From: Amycolatopsis alba DSM 44262
GTDB lineage: Bacteria; Actinomycetota; Actinomycetes; Mycobacteriales; Pseudonocardiaceae
Direction: 5' to 3'
NCBI RefSeq assembly: GCF_000384215.1
Contig: NZ_KB913032.1
Span: forward strand, 4,481,665-4,545,664
DNA: 64,000 nucleotides
The notes under the pieces are model-generated. The model ran no database searches and was not told the origin of the DNA. It saw only the letters and a list, made by a program, of their open reading frames with translations. Positions 35,272 through 44,411 of the stretch are shown in pieces. Position 1 is the first letter of the stretch. The number at the start of each line of letters is the position of its first letter. Position numbers and translations under genes: made by a program.

Positions 35272-36079
35272 GACCAGGCCTTCGGACGCCGCCGTCGAGC
35301 ACCGCCGCCAGGAGATCCTCGACCACGTCATCGCCACCGGCGAGGTCCGCATCGACGATCTCACCACCCGGTTCGGCGTCAGCCTGATGACGATGCACCG
35401 CGACCTCGACGACCTCGCCGAGCGCCGCCTCCTCCGCAAACTCCGCGGCAAGGTCGAGGCCTATCCGGCGACGACCATGGAGTCGGCCGCCCGCTTCCGC
35501 GACACCTTCAACCAGGCCACGAAGGACACGCTGGGCGAGGCCGCCGCGGCGCACGTCCACTCCGGCCAGACGGTCTTCGTCGACGACTCGACGACGCTTT
35601 TCCCGCTCGTCCGTCGCCTCGGCCGGATCGAGGACCTCACCGTCATCACCAACTCGCTCGAAGCCGCCCGCATCCTCGGCCCGGTCAAGAGCGTCGAGGT
35701 CGTGCTCGCGGGCGGCCGCTACCACCACGAGTACGACTCGTGCGCCGGTCCGGACGTCCTCGCGTTCCTCGAGCGCACGCACGCCGACATCGCGTTCGTC
35801 TCGGTCGCCGCGGTCGCGGTCGGCCGCCTGTTCCACCCGGTCCAGGACTACGCCGCGCTCAAGCAGGCCGCATTGCGCACCGCGAGCCACAACGTGCTGG
35901 TCGTCGACAACTCCAAGTTCGGCCGCACAGCCACCTTCGCGCACGGCGACATCGGCGACTACGACCTCCTGATCACCGACGATCTGACGCCCACCGAGGA
36001 GATCGAGGCCGCGCTGAACGCGGGAACGGCCATCGAGCAGGTCGAGTGCGACCCGGAAGGGCCGGAATATGAGATCTGA
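35264..36079 (+). CDS. DeoR/GlpR-family transcriptional regulator
   Basis: Residues about 15-65 form the DeoR winged helix-turn-helix ([20 protein letters not shown], then [15 protein letters not shown]). The C-terminal sugar-phosphate-sensing domain has [29 protein letters not shown] and a later [13 protein letters not shown]. It overlaps the start of xylB by 11 bases and is most simply a local repressor of the xylB-ABC ATPase genes, responding to a phosphorylated sugar. ATG 35264 is preferred; GTG 35255 is an in-frame alternative. The product is about 271 aa. Confidence 0.9.
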   Translation: MSKTRPSDAAVEHRRQEILDHVIATGEVRIDDLTTRFGVSLMTMHRDLDDLAERRLLRKLRGKVEAYPATTMESAARFRDTFNQATKDTLGEAAAAHVHSGQTVFVDDSTTLFPLVRRLGRIEDLTVITNSLEAARILGPVKSVEVVLAGGRYHHEYDSCAGPDVLAFLERTHADIAFVSVAAVAVGRLFHPVQDYAALKQAALRTASHNVLVVDNSKFGRTATFAHGDIGDYDLLITDDLTPTEEIEAALNAGTAIEQVECDPEGPEYEI

Positions 36080-37496
36080 CCTGGTCGCCGGAATCGACTC
36101 CTCGACCCAGTCGACGAAGGTCGTCGTCTGCGACGCGGACACCGGCGAGATCGTCCGCACCGGCCGCGCTTCGCACCCCGAAGGCACTGAAGTCGCCCCC
36201 TCCGCGTGGTGGGACGCGTTCCGCGAGGCCACCGACGGCCTTCTCGACGGCGTGCGCGCCATCGGCGTCGGCGGTCAGCAGCACGGCATGGTCACCCTCG
36301 ACGAGGCAGGCGAGGTCGTCCGTCCCGCGTTGCTGTGGAACGACACCCGGTCCGCGAAGGCGGCCGAAGACCTCGGCACCGAACTGGGCCCCGAGAACTG
36401 GGCGAAGTCGGTCGGCTCGCTGCCGGTCGCGAGTTTCACCGTCACGAAGCTGCGGTGGATGGCGGAGCACGAGCCCGAGCTGGCCGATCGCGTCGCCCGC
36501 GTCCTGTTGCCCCACGACTGGCTGACCTGGCGACTGCTGGGCGCGGGCGCCGAACCGGTCACCGATCGCGGCGACGCCTCCGGCACCGGCTACTTCTCGC
36601 CGCCCACCGGCACCTACCGCCAAGACCTCCTCGCGCTTGCCTTCGGCGGCCGAACCCCCGAACTGCCCAAGGTGATCGGCCCCGCCGAAGCCGCGGGCCA
36701 CACCCCGGACGGGATCCTGGTCTCGGCCGGGACAGGCGACAACATGGCCGCCGCGCTCGGACTCGAACTCGCTCCCGGTGACGTCGTGGTCTCGCTGGGC
36801 ACCAGCGGCACCGTCTTCGGCGTCTCCGAAACCGCGAGCGCCGACCCCTCCGGCATCGTCGCCGGATTCGCCGACGCCACCGGCCGTTTCCTCCCGCTGG
36901 CCTGCACTCTCAACGCCGCCCGCGTCCTCACCGCCACGTCCGCGATGCTCGGTGTCGAGCTCGCGGAGTTCGACAAGCTGGCGCTCGCCGCCGAGCCCGG
37001 CGCCGGTGGCCTCACCTTCCTCCCGTACCTCGACGGTGAGCGGACGCCGAACCTCCCGGACGCCAACGGCACGCTCTTCGGCCTGACCCGCGCGAACATG
37101 ACGCCCGAGAATCTCGCGCGCGCCGCCGTCGAAGGCATGCTGTGCGGACTCGCGGCCGGTCTCGACGCCCTGCGTGATCAGGGGCTCGAAGTCCGCCGTG
37201 TCCTCCTCATCGGCGGTGGCGCGCAATCGGCCGCCGTCCGCGCGGTTGCGCCGATCGTGTTCGGCGTGCCCGTCGTCATCCCCGAGGTCGCCGAGTACGT
37301 CGCGGTCGGCGCCGCGCGTCAGGCGGCCTGGGCACTCGCTTCCAGCACGGAACCTCCCCGCTGGCAGGAAGACCACGGCGACACCCCGCTCGAACCGACC
37401 GAGGCCGACCGCGCCGAGGGACACCGGATCCAGCAACGACATCTCGAAGCCCGCGAACTCGGGCACGGCATTTCCGCGAAACCGAAAGAGGATTGA
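36069..37496 (+). CDS. xylB: Xylulokinase-like FGGY carbohydrate kinase
   Basis: The 475-aa FGGY-family kinase phosphorylates a pentulose, most likely D-xylulose. The N-terminal phosphate-binding region is [15 protein letters not shown], the substrate-contact motif [13 protein letters not shown] is that of xylulokinases, LLWNDTRS follows, and the C-terminal domain has [12 protein letters not shown] and [17 protein letters not shown]. It starts inside the end of the DeoR gene and is followed after 4 bases by the sugar-ABC ATPase. No permease or xylA is in the window, so the pathway is only partly represented here. Confidence 0.9.
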   Translation: MRSDLVAGIDSSTQSTKVVVCDADTGEIVRTGRASHPEGTEVAPSAWWDAFREATDGLLDGVRAIGVGGQQHGMVTLDEAGEVVRPALLWNDTRSAKAAEDLGTELGPENWAKSVGSLPVASFTVTKLRWMAEHEPELADRVARVLLPHDWLTWRLLGAGAEPVTDRGDASGTGYFSPPTGTYRQDLLALAFGGRTPELPKVIGPAEAAGHTPDGILVSAGTGDNMAAALGLELAPGDVVVSLGTSGTVFGVSETASADPSGIVAGFADATGRFLPLACTLNAARVLTATSAMLGVELAEFDKLALAAEPGAGGLTFLPYLDGERTPNLPDANGTLFGLTRANMTPENLARAAVEGMLCGLAAGLDALRDQGLEVRRVLLIGGGAQSAAVRAVAPIVFGVPVVIPEVAEYVAVGAARQAAWALASSTEPPRWQEDHGDTPLEPTEADRAEGHRIQQRHLEARELGHGISAKPKED

Positions 37497-37500
37497 ACCG

Positions 37501-38592
37501 ATGGCCACGATCACCTACGACAAGGCGACCCGGCGCTACGCGGGCTCCGAGCGGCCCGCTGTGGACGCACTCGACCTCGAGATCGCCGACGGCGAGTTCC
37601 TCGTGCTGGTCGGGCCTTCCGGCTGTGGCAAGTCCACCAGCCTCCGGATGCTCGCCGGCCTCGAGGACATCGACGAAGGCGCCGTCTGGATCGGCGACCG
37701 TGACGTCACGCAGCTGCCGCCGCGTGCCCGCGACATCGCGATGGTGTTCCAGAACTACGCGCTGTACCCGCATATGACCGTGGGTCAGAACATGGGCTTC
37801 GCGCTGAAGATCGCGGGCCGCCCGGCTTCGGAGATCAAGCAGAAGGTGCTCGACGCGGCCAAGCTGCTCGACATCGAGCAGTACCTCGACCGCAAGCCGA
37901 AGGCGCTCTCCGGTGGTCAGCGCCAGCGTGTCGCGATGGGCCGCGCCATCGTGCGTGAGCCGCAGGTCTTCCTGATGGACGAGCCGCTGTCGAACCTCGA
38001 CGCGAAGCTGCGTGTCTCCACCCGTACGCAGATCGCCGCGCTGCAGCGCCGCCTCGGCGTCACCACCGTGTACGTCACGCACGACCAGGTCGAGGCCATG
38101 ACGATGGGTGACCGGGTCGCCGTCCTCTCGGACGGTCTCCTGCAGCAGTGCGACACCCCGCGCGCGCTGTACGACAAGCCCGCAAACGCTTTCGTCGCCG
38201 GATTCATCGGTTCGCCCGCGATGAACCTCGTCACCGCGAAGCTCACCGAAGACGGCGCCGAGCTGGGCGGCGCTCGTGTGCCGCTGCCCCGCGAGATCCT
38301 CGCCAAGGCCGACGGCGACACGGTCACCCTCGGCTTCCGCCCGGAGTCGCTCGAGGTGACCACCAGCGAAGACGGCACGCTGCCGATCAAGGTCGACCTC
38401 GTCGAGGAGCTTGGCTCGGACGCCTACGTCTACGGCAAGCTCGCCGAGACCGACGCCGAAGGCACGAAGTCGAACGTCGTCACCCGTGTGGACCCGCGCA
38501 CACCGCCGACCATGGGTGACACCCTGCACCTGCGGGTTCGTCCCGACGAGCTGCACGTGTTCTCCGCCACCGACGGGGCGCGCCTGTCCTGA
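37501..38592 (+). CDS. Sugar ABC transporter ATP-binding protein (MsmX/UgpC type)
   Basis: The 363-aa ATPase energises carbohydrate import. Motifs in order are Walker A GPSGCGKST (about residue 38), Q-loop VFQNYALYPHM, signature LSGGQRQRVAMGRA, Walker B VFLMDEPLSNLDA and switch VTHDQVEAM. A C-terminal TOBE/MOP-like regulatory region follows (VTLGFRPESLEV and LRVRPDELHVF). No permease or binding-protein genes adjoin it, which fits a shared ATPase serving several sugar importers. It starts 4 bases after xylB. Confidence 0.95.
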   Translation: MATITYDKATRRYAGSERPAVDALDLEIADGEFLVLVGPSGCGKSTSLRMLAGLEDIDEGAVWIGDRDVTQLPPRARDIAMVFQNYALYPHMTVGQNMGFALKIAGRPASEIKQKVLDAAKLLDIEQYLDRKPKALSGGQRQRVAMGRAIVREPQVFLMDEPLSNLDAKLRVSTRTQIAALQRRLGVTTVYVTHDQVEAMTMGDRVAVLSDGLLQQCDTPRALYDKPANAFVAGFIGSPAMNLVTAKLTEDGAELGGARVPLPREILAKADGDTVTLGFRPESLEVTTSEDGTLPIKVDLVEELGSDAYVYGKLAETDAEGTKSNVVTRVDPRTPPTMGDTLHLRVRPDELHVFSATDGARLS

Positions 38593-38620
38593 GCCGGTTC
38601 GTGGGAAACTGGTGGTCGTT

Positions 38621-39760
38621 ATGACCGCCAGTTTCCCGCGTGCCGAGGTCGTCATCGACCTGTCCGCCATCCGGCACAATGTCGCCCTGCTCGCATCCCG
38701 TGCCGCCGGTGCCCAGACGATGGCCGTCGTCAAGGCCGACGGCTACGGCCATGGAGCCCTCGAGGTCGGCCGTGCCGCCGTCGAGGGCGGGGCCACGTGG
38801 CTCGGCACCTGCTCCCTTGACGAGGCGCTCGCGCTGCGCCGGGCGGGGATCGGGGTCCGGCTCTTCAGCTGGCTCGACACTCCCGAAGCCGACTTCGCGG
38901 CCGCGGTCGCCGAAGACATCGATGTGGCCGTCAGCTCCCTCGACGAGCTCGCCCGCGTAGCCGACGGCGCGCGCCGGGCACGCGACTTTAGCGGGCTAAT
39001 CTCGATCGCGAGGGTGCACCTCAAAATCGACACCGGGCTGTCTCGAAACGGCTGCCCACCTGCGGAATGGCCGACGCTGGTCAAGGCAGCAGCGGCCGCG
39101 AAGCCGCTCGTCGAGGTCGTCGCGATCTGGTCGCACCTCGCCTGCGCCGACGAGCCCGGCCACCCCTCCATCGACGGGCAGGCGAAGCGGTTCGACGAGG
39201 CGTACGACATCGCCCGCGCGGCCGGCCTGAACCCGATGCGGCACCTCGCGAACTCCGCCGCCGTCCTGACCAGGCCCGACCTGCACTTCGACCTCGTACG
39301 CCCCGGAATCGCGATCTACGGGCTGAACCCGGTGCCCACCGACGACGATCTGCGCCCGGCGATGACCTTCAAGTCGTCGGTCGTCCTCACCAAGCGGATC
39401 CCGGCCGGCGAATCGGTCTCGTACGGCCACAGCTGGACGGCCGAGCGCGACAGCACCCTCGCCCTGGTCCCGGTCGGATACGCCGACGGCGTGCCGCGGT
39501 CGCTGTCCGGACGCATGGACGTCTGGCTCGGCGGACAGCGCCGTCCGGTCGTCGGCCGCGTCTGCATGGACCAGCTGATCGTGGACTGCGGGGACGACGA
39601 ACCGGCTGTCGGCAGCGAAGTCATCCTCTTTGGCCAGGGCGCTTTCGGCGAGCCGACGGCCAGGGAATGGGCCGACAAGCTGGGGACGATCGACTACGAG
39701 ATCGTGACCTCGATGTACCGGCCGCGGCTCCGCCGGACGTATCTGGAGGCGGGTTCGTGA
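38621..39760 (+). CDS. alr: Alanine racemase
   Basis: Alr interconverts L- and D-alanine for peptidoglycan. The PLP-binding Lys38 lies in AVVKADGYGHG, the substrate-binding region is HLKIDTGLSRNGC, and the second catalytic Tyr is in SVSYGHSWTA. VPVGYADGVPRSLSGRMDV and GRVCMDQ are family signatures. The 379-aa length is normal. At about residues 121-129 the stretch RDFSGLISI is encoded by an interspersed repeat, just before the strand VHLKIDTG. ATG 38621 lies 28 bases after the ABC ATPase; the stop overlaps the following hydrolase start (GTGA). Confidence 0.96.
   Translation: MTASFPRAEVVIDLSAIRHNVALLASRAAGAQTMAVVKADGYGHGALEVGRAAVEGGATWLGTCSLDEALALRRAGIGVRLFSWLDTPEADFAAAVAEDIDVAVSSLDELARVADGARRARDFSGLISIARVHLKIDTGLSRNGCPPAEWPTLVKAAAAAKPLVEVVAIWSHLACADEPGHPSIDGQAKRFDEAYDIARAAGLNPMRHLANSAAVLTRPDLHFDLVRPGIAIYGLNPVPTDDDLRPAMTFKSSVVLTKRIPAGESVSYGHSWTAERDSTLALVPVGYADGVPRSLSGRMDVWLGGQRRPVVGRVCMDQLIVDCGDDEPAVGSEVILFGQGAFGEPTAREWADKLGTIDYEIVTSMYRPRLRRTYLEAGS
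38982..39007 (+). repeat. TAATCGCGAT repeat inside alr
   Basis: This forward copy (AGCGGGC subtype, TCTCGATC at the end) is read as DFSGLISI, the only in-gene copy in this window used in the sense frame without a stop. Confidence 0.85.
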
Positions 39761-40854
39761 CACCTTCACGGAGACTGCTGGCCATCGTCGGCGGTGTCGG
39801 AGCCGTGGCCACCGGCACCGCCGCCGCGATCGCCGTCGCCGCACAGCAGCGGCGGCAGAGTGAGGATCCGTTCGTGGACGAGCCGTTGGGGGATCTTGAA
39901 CCGGATCGGACGTCGACAGTGGCGGCGGAGGACGGCACGCCGCTGGCGGTCGAGGAGATCGATCCGGCCGATGGGGGAAAATCGGAGCTGACCGTCGTCG
40001 GCGTGCACGGTTTCGCGTTGTCGAAGCGCTGCTGGCACTTCCAGCGGCGAGACCTCGCGTCGCTGAAGCTGCCGCGGGTGCGTCAGGTCTACTACGACCA
40101 TCGCGGGCACGGGCAATCCGGCGCCGCGACCGCCGAAACCAGCACCATCGAGCAGCTGGCGCGCGACCTCGACATGGTCCTGCGCTCGGTGGTGCCGGAC
40201 GGGCCCATCGTGCTCATGGGGCACTCGATGGGCGGCATGGTGATCATGGAGCTCGCCGCGGAGCATCCTGAGCTGTTCGACGACCGCGTCGAAGGTGTCG
40301 CGTTCATCGCGACGGCCGCGGGCGAAGTCGGCGCTCGGGGACTGCCGCGGTCGCTGCTTTCGAAGTACAACCCGCTCACACGGGGCGTCGGCGGGCTGGC
40401 GGGCTGGCAGCCGGGACTCGTCGAGTTCGTGCGCGCGGCCGGAGGGCAGCTGACCCGGCAGGCGGTGCGCAGGCTGGCTTTCGGCAGCCGGGACGTGTCT
40501 CCGCGGCTCGTCGACTTCATGCTGGAAATGCTCGAAGTGACGCCGGTACGCGGGCTCGTGAACTTCGTCGACACGCTCGGCAGCCACAACCGGTATGCCG
40601 CCCTCGCCGGGCTGAAGCACGCGCATGTGCTGGTCGTCGGCGGGGATTCCGACCGGTTCACGCCGGTCGCGCACGCCGAGCGGATCGCGGCGGAACTGCC
40701 GGACGCGGAGCTGGTGCGCGTGCGCGGCGCGGGGCACATGGTGCAGCTGGAACAACCCGAACTGGTGAACAGTCACCTGATCGACTTGGTGCAACGGTGC
40801 ACGGGCACCGATGGTGAATCTTCCGACCGGCGAACCTGGTGGTGGCAACGCTGA
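39757..40854 (+). CDS. Membrane-anchored alpha/beta hydrolase
   Basis: The 365-aa product has an N-terminal hydrophobic segment (LLAIVGGVGAVATGTAAAIA) that could be a signal anchor, then an alpha/beta hydrolase fold. VVGVHGFALSKRCW is the HG oxyanion motif, YYDHRGHGQSG follows, the nucleophile elbow is GHSMGGM, and the late acid/base region is GGDSDRFTPV with a final GAGHMVQLEQP. In mycobacteria a similar hydrolase (Rv3422c-Rv3423c region) sits between alr and tsaE. Start GTG 39757 overlaps the alr stop; the end overlaps tsaE. The substrate is not predictable. Confidence 0.9.
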   Translation: MTPSRRLLAIVGGVGAVATGTAAAIAVAAQQRRQSEDPFVDEPLGDLEPDRTSTVAAEDGTPLAVEEIDPADGGKSELTVVGVHGFALSKRCWHFQRRDLASLKLPRVRQVYYDHRGHGQSGAATAETSTIEQLARDLDMVLRSVVPDGPIVLMGHSMGGMVIMELAAEHPELFDDRVEGVAFIATAAGEVGARGLPRSLLSKYNPLTRGVGGLAGWQPGLVEFVRAAGGQLTRQAVRRLAFGSRDVSPRLVDFMLEMLEVTPVRGLVNFVDTLGSHNRYAALAGLKHAHVLVVGGDSDRFTPVAHAERIAAELPDAELVRVRGAGHMVQLEQPELVNSHLIDLVQRCTGTDGESSDRRTWWWQR

Positions 40855-41318
40855 TGAATTTCGCTTTCCCGACTCCCGAGTCGACGATGGAGTTCGGGCG
40901 CGAACTCGGACGTTCACTGCGCGCGGGCGACCTGGTCCTGCTCGCCGGGCCGCTCGGGGCGGGCAAGACGACGCTGACGCGCGGGATCGCGGACGGTCTC
41001 GGTGTCGGCGGGCGGGTCAGCTCGCCGACGTTCGTGCTGGCCAGGGTGCATCCGGCGGGCGAATCCGGGGTCGCCATGGTGCATGTCGACGCGTACCGGC
41101 TCGGCGGGGATCTCTCGCAGCTGGACGACCTGGACCTCGACACCGAACTCGAGCGGTCCGCTCTGGTCGTCGAATGGGGCGAGGGAGCCGCGGAGCGCCT
41201 GTCGGACGACTACCTCGTCGTGCGCATGGACCGCCGCGAGGACGACGTCCGCGAGGTCACCTTGGAGCCGCACGGCACCTGGGCCTCCCGTACGCCCGGA
41301 TCGACTTTCGCGGGCTAA
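40854..41318 (+). CDS. tsaE: tRNA threonylcarbamoyladenosine biosynthesis ATPase TsaE
   Basis: TsaE is the ATPase that drives cycling of the TsaB-TsaD complex in forming t6A37 on tRNAs. Walker A is GPLGAGKTTLTRGIA, SSPTFVLARVH follows, and VHVDAYRL and LVVEWGEGA are typical. ATG 40854 overlaps the preceding stop (TGATG); GTG 40839 is an alternative. The last six codons (GSTFAG, then TAA) come from an interspersed repeat, whose TAA terminates the gene. Its partners tsaB and tsaD are 3 kb downstream, separated by two minus-strand genes. Confidence 0.93.
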   Translation: MNFAFPTPESTMEFGRELGRSLRAGDLVLLAGPLGAGKTTLTRGIADGLGVGGRVSSPTFVLARVHPAGESGVAMVHVDAYRLGGDLSQLDDLDLDTELERSALVVEWGEGAAERLSDDYLVVRMDRREDDVREVTLEPHGTWASRTPGSTFAG

Positions 41319-41326
41319 TCGCGATC
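41301..41326 (+). repeat. TAATCGCGAT repeat supplying stop codons of tsaE and accDA
   Basis: This consensus forward copy has its TAA (41316-41318) ending tsaE and, on the other strand, its TAG (41317-41315) ending the carboxyltransferase gene. The two coding regions overlap by the four bases CTAA. Confidence 0.93.
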
Positions 41327-42646
41327 TGCGGGACCGACGACGGCGCGGGCGATTCCCAGGCTGACCAGGTCTTGGGGGCGTAGCCGCAGCCGATCCGCGA
41401 GGGCGGGGACTTCGTCGGCAGGCAGCTTGAGGATCGCCGCGGCCGCCTCGGGCGAGGTGACCGAGAAATACGCTCCGGGCGTCACCCAGGTCGAACCCGG
41501 CGCAGCGAACGCGAGCGCGCCGCCGGACCCGCCTTCCCCGATCACCAGCGTCGTGACCGGCACGGCCGCGCCCGCGACCGCCTCGAACAACTCCGCGATC
41601 GCCGCACCGGCCCCGGCCCGTTCGGCCGCCGCGTCGTTCGCCGCGCCAGGGGTGTCGACGAGCGTGAGTACCGGGATGCCGAGCCGCGACGCGAGCCGCA
41701 CCAGACGCGCCGCCGTGCGGAAGCCCGCGGGCAGCGTCGGCGTCCCGCACTGCGCCGCGTACGCGATCGCGCGGCCACCTCGCCAGCCGAAGCCGCACAA
41801 GACGCCGAAGTCGACTCCGCCGCACCTGTCGCCCGAGACGTCCTCACGCCAGTCGAAGTACGCGTCGAGGTACTCCGCTGCTCTCGGCCGATCAGCGGAG
41901 CGCGCCGCCTGAACAGCGGCCCACCCGCTTTCGGGCAAGTCGGCCGACCCGAGCGCGTCGGGAGGCTTGACGGCTTCCGTCGACGGCGAAGCCAGCAAGC
42001 GCAGCCACCGTTCCAGCACTTCGGGAAGGTCCGCGGGCGGCACGATCCGGTCGACCTGGCCCCACTCGAGCTTCGCCTCGGCCGTGTACGCCTCGGCGGG
42101 CGCGTCTGCAGGCCGTACCCGAGAACCGGCGAAGCCGACCTGCGCTTCAGGGAGCGCGAGAACGACGTCGGCGCTCGCACCGAGCGTCGCCCAGCCGCCA
42201 CCCGTGGTCGGATCGCGAAGCACCGAGATCTGCGGCACCGACCGGGCTCCCGCCGTCGCCCGCGCGATGCGCTGGAGCTGCGAAAGCGCGCGCATCCCGT
42301 GCTGCATGCGGCTGCCGCCGGTCGCGATCAGCGACACCACCGGCAACCGGGACGCCACCGCCCGCGCGAACGCCGCCTCGACACGATCACCGGTCCGCCG
42401 ACCGATCGACCCGCCCAGAAAACCGAACTCGAAGGCGATCACGACCGCCTCGACGTCGCCGATCCTCGCTGTCCCGCAGAGCACGGACTCGTCCTCGCCA
42501 GTCCGTTTTTCGGCGGCTTCGCGCGCCGCGCGGTAGCCCGGCCAGTCGATCGGCCCGTCGGTGGGCTCGGCGGAACGCGGAACGTCCAGGTCCTCGAAAC
42601 CGGTCGCGATCTGCTCGATCACCGACCGCGCGGAGGACCTGCTCAT
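41315..42646 (-). CDS. Fused acyl-CoA carboxyltransferase, beta/alpha subunits
   Basis: The 443-aa protein carries both halves of an acetyl-CoA carboxylase carboxyltransferase. An AccD-like N-terminal half (FEFGFLGGSIGRRTGDRVEA and TGGSRMQHGMRALSQL) is followed by an AccA-like C-terminal half (LTLVDTPGAANDAAAERAG and GEGGSGGALAFA). No zinc-finger Cys cluster is present at the N-terminus. It forms an operon with the MatB-like synthetase, overlapping its stop by four bases (ATGA); a similar pair is adjacent in Streptomyces. A role in malonyl-CoA supply is likely. The C-terminal ADRD and TAG stop derive from the repeat at 41301. Confidence 0.88.
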   Translation of the reverse strand: MSRSSARSVIEQIATGFEDLDVPRSAEPTDGPIDWPGYRAAREAAEKRTGEDESVLCGTARIGDVEAVVIAFEFGFLGGSIGRRTGDRVEAAFARAVASRLPVVSLIATGGSRMQHGMRALSQLQRIARATAGARSVPQISVLRDPTTGGGWATLGASADVVLALPEAQVGFAGSRVRPADAPAEAYTAEAKLEWGQVDRIVPPADLPEVLERWLRLLASPSTEAVKPPDALGSADLPESGWAAVQAARSADRPRAAEYLDAYFDWREDVSGDRCGGVDFGVLCGFGWRGGRAIAYAAQCGTPTLPAGFRTAARLVRLASRLGIPVLTLVDTPGAANDAAAERAGAGAAIAELFEAVAGAAVPVTTLVIGEGGSGGALAFAAPGSTWVTPGAYFSVTSPEAAAAILKLPADEVPALADRLRLRPQDLVSLGIARAVVGPADRD

Positions 42647-44058
42647 CCGAGCGCCCGTTTCATGACCTTGCCCATGTCGTTGCGCGGCAACGCCTCCAGA
42701 TAGCGGACCACCCGAGGCCGCTTGTGCGGCGACAGCAGGCGCGAGACATGGTCGGCGAGTTCCGACTCCGCCGGGCGTTCCCCGTCGGGCACCACCCAGG
42801 CCACGATGCGCTCGCCGAGGTCGTCGTCGGGCTCGCCGGTCACCGCGACCTCCGCGACGCCGGGGTGCTCCATCAGCGCGTTCTCGATCTCGCCCGCGCC
42901 GATCTTGTAGCCGCCGCTCTTGATCAGATCCGTCGCCTTCCGGCCGACGATCTTCACGTAACCGGCGGCGTCGCGGGTCGCCATGTCGCCGGTCCGGAAC
43001 CAGCCGTCGTCGAAGGCGGCTTCGGTGGCGTCAGGACGGTTGAGGTACTCGGTGAACAGGTTGGGCCCGCGGACCTGGATCTCGCCGACGGTCTCGAGCT
43101 CCTCGACTGGGTGCCCTGCTTCGTCCACGAGCCGCAGCTCGACGCCGCCCAGCGGGACGCCGACGGTGCCGGGGACGCGCTCGCCGTCGGCGCGGACGCT
43201 GGTGTTCATGAGGGTCTCGGTCATCCCGTAGCGCTCGATCACCCGCTGGCCGGTCGCCGCTGTGATTCGCTGGTGATCGTGGACGGGCAGCGCGGCCGAT
43301 CCGGAGACAAGCAGCCGGGCGCCGCGCAGGGCCGCGGCGAGCGCCGGATCGTCTGCGACTTCGCCCGCGATGCGGTGATACATCGTCGGGACGCCGAACA
43401 TCATCGTCGCTCCGTCGGCGAGTTCGCGTGCGACGCCTTCGGTGGAGAATCGGCCGAGATGCCGGACCGAGCCGCCGCGCCGGAGCGGTCCGAGGATGCC
43501 GAGGATCAGGCCGTGCACGTGGAAGAGCGGGAGACCGTGGACCAGGACGTCGTCCGAGGTCCACTCCCAGGCGTCCTCGAGCGCGTCGAGGGTGGCCGAG
43601 ATCGCGCGGCGGGGGAGGACGACGCCCTTGGGAGGGCCGGTCGTGCCTGAGGTGTAAACGATCAGCGCCGGGGCTTCGGTGTCCGGTTCCGCGGGGAGAT
43701 CGCCGGGGGTGCCTTCGAGGACGATGTCGCGGCGGGGCAGACCGGCGAGACCCGTGGGCAGGTCGGCGCCCGGTTCGGCGAGTACGAGAACGGGCTCGCT
43801 GTCGGCGAGGATGTGGGCGAGTTCGCGCTCGCCGATCTTCGGGTTGAGCGGGATGGCGGGGACGCCGGCGAGCAGCGCGGCGATCACGGCGACGCTGGTG
43901 TGCACGGTCGGCGTCGCCCAGACGGCGATACGGCCGCTCGGCAGGTCGCGGGCGAGCGTGCCGGCGATGGCCGCGACGTCGGCGTAGGTCAGGGAGGTGT
44001 CGCCGAAGCGCAGGGCCTCCTTGCCCGAGCCGCTCGCCAGTGTGGGGAACAACCTCAC
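42643..44058 (-). CDS. matB: Malonyl-CoA synthetase-like acyl-CoA ligase (MatB)
   Basis: The 471-aa AMP-forming ligase probably makes malonyl-CoA or methylmalonyl-CoA from the free acid. Motifs are YTSGTTGPPKGVVLPRR (P-loop), PLFHVHGLILGILG (characteristic of MatB), ERYGMTETLMNTS, GWFRTGDMA, GRKATDLIKSGGYKIGAGEI and the C-terminal Lys in PRNDMGKVMKRAL. GTG 44058 has GGAGGT six bases upstream, so earlier in-frame starts are rejected. It is the first gene of the matB-accDA operon, divergent from tsaB across a repeat cluster. Confidence 0.9.
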   Translation of the reverse strand: MRLFPTLASGSGKEALRFGDTSLTYADVAAIAGTLARDLPSGRIAVWATPTVHTSVAVIAALLAGVPAIPLNPKIGERELAHILADSEPVLVLAEPGADLPTGLAGLPRRDIVLEGTPGDLPAEPDTEAPALIVYTSGTTGPPKGVVLPRRAISATLDALEDAWEWTSDDVLVHGLPLFHVHGLILGILGPLRRGGSVRHLGRFSTEGVARELADGATMMFGVPTMYHRIAGEVADDPALAAALRGARLLVSGSAALPVHDHQRITAATGQRVIERYGMTETLMNTSVRADGERVPGTVGVPLGGVELRLVDEAGHPVEELETVGEIQVRGPNLFTEYLNRPDATEAAFDDGWFRTGDMATRDAAGYVKIVGRKATDLIKSGGYKIGAGEIENALMEHPGVAEVAVTGEPDDDLGERIVAWVVPDGERPAESELADHVSRLLSPHKRPRVVRYLEALPRNDMGKVMKRALG

Positions 44059-44166
44059 CGTGTGACCTCCTGCTCGACTCCGCCTGCCGGGGAACGTGGA
44101 TCCGAGGGCCCCTCTCCGGACCGTACCGCCCCACCCACCTGCACCCCCGCACCCTGCGCCGGGCAC

Positions 44167-44380
44167 TCGACTTTCGCGGGCTAATCGCGATCCGGTACCG
44201 GGCTACGGGACCGGCGGGCGCCCCCAGCCCACTCGACTTTCGCGGGCTAATCGCGATCTGGCGCCCAGGGCTGTGGGTCCGGAGGGCGGCCTCGGCCGTT
44301 TCGATGTTCGCGGGCTAATCGCGATCTGGCGGCGGGGGGAGCGGCCACGGCACCGGATCGCGATTAGCCCGCGAACATCG
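44167..44380. repeat. Cluster of four TAATCGCGAT repeats between divergent genes
   Basis: Forward copies lie at 44167-44192, 44233-44258 and 44301-44326, spaced 66 and 68 bases, and a reverse copy at 44356-44380. The last two share the ATGTT subtype and can form a hairpin across about 29 bases. The cluster fills most of the 353-base spacer between matB and tsaB; the matB promoter is presumably on its left edge and that of tsaB close to or within the hairpin. I see no other feature in this spacer. Confidence 0.93.
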
Positions 44381-44411
44381 CTCCGGGGCGCTGGTCGTAG
44401 GCTGGGTAACC

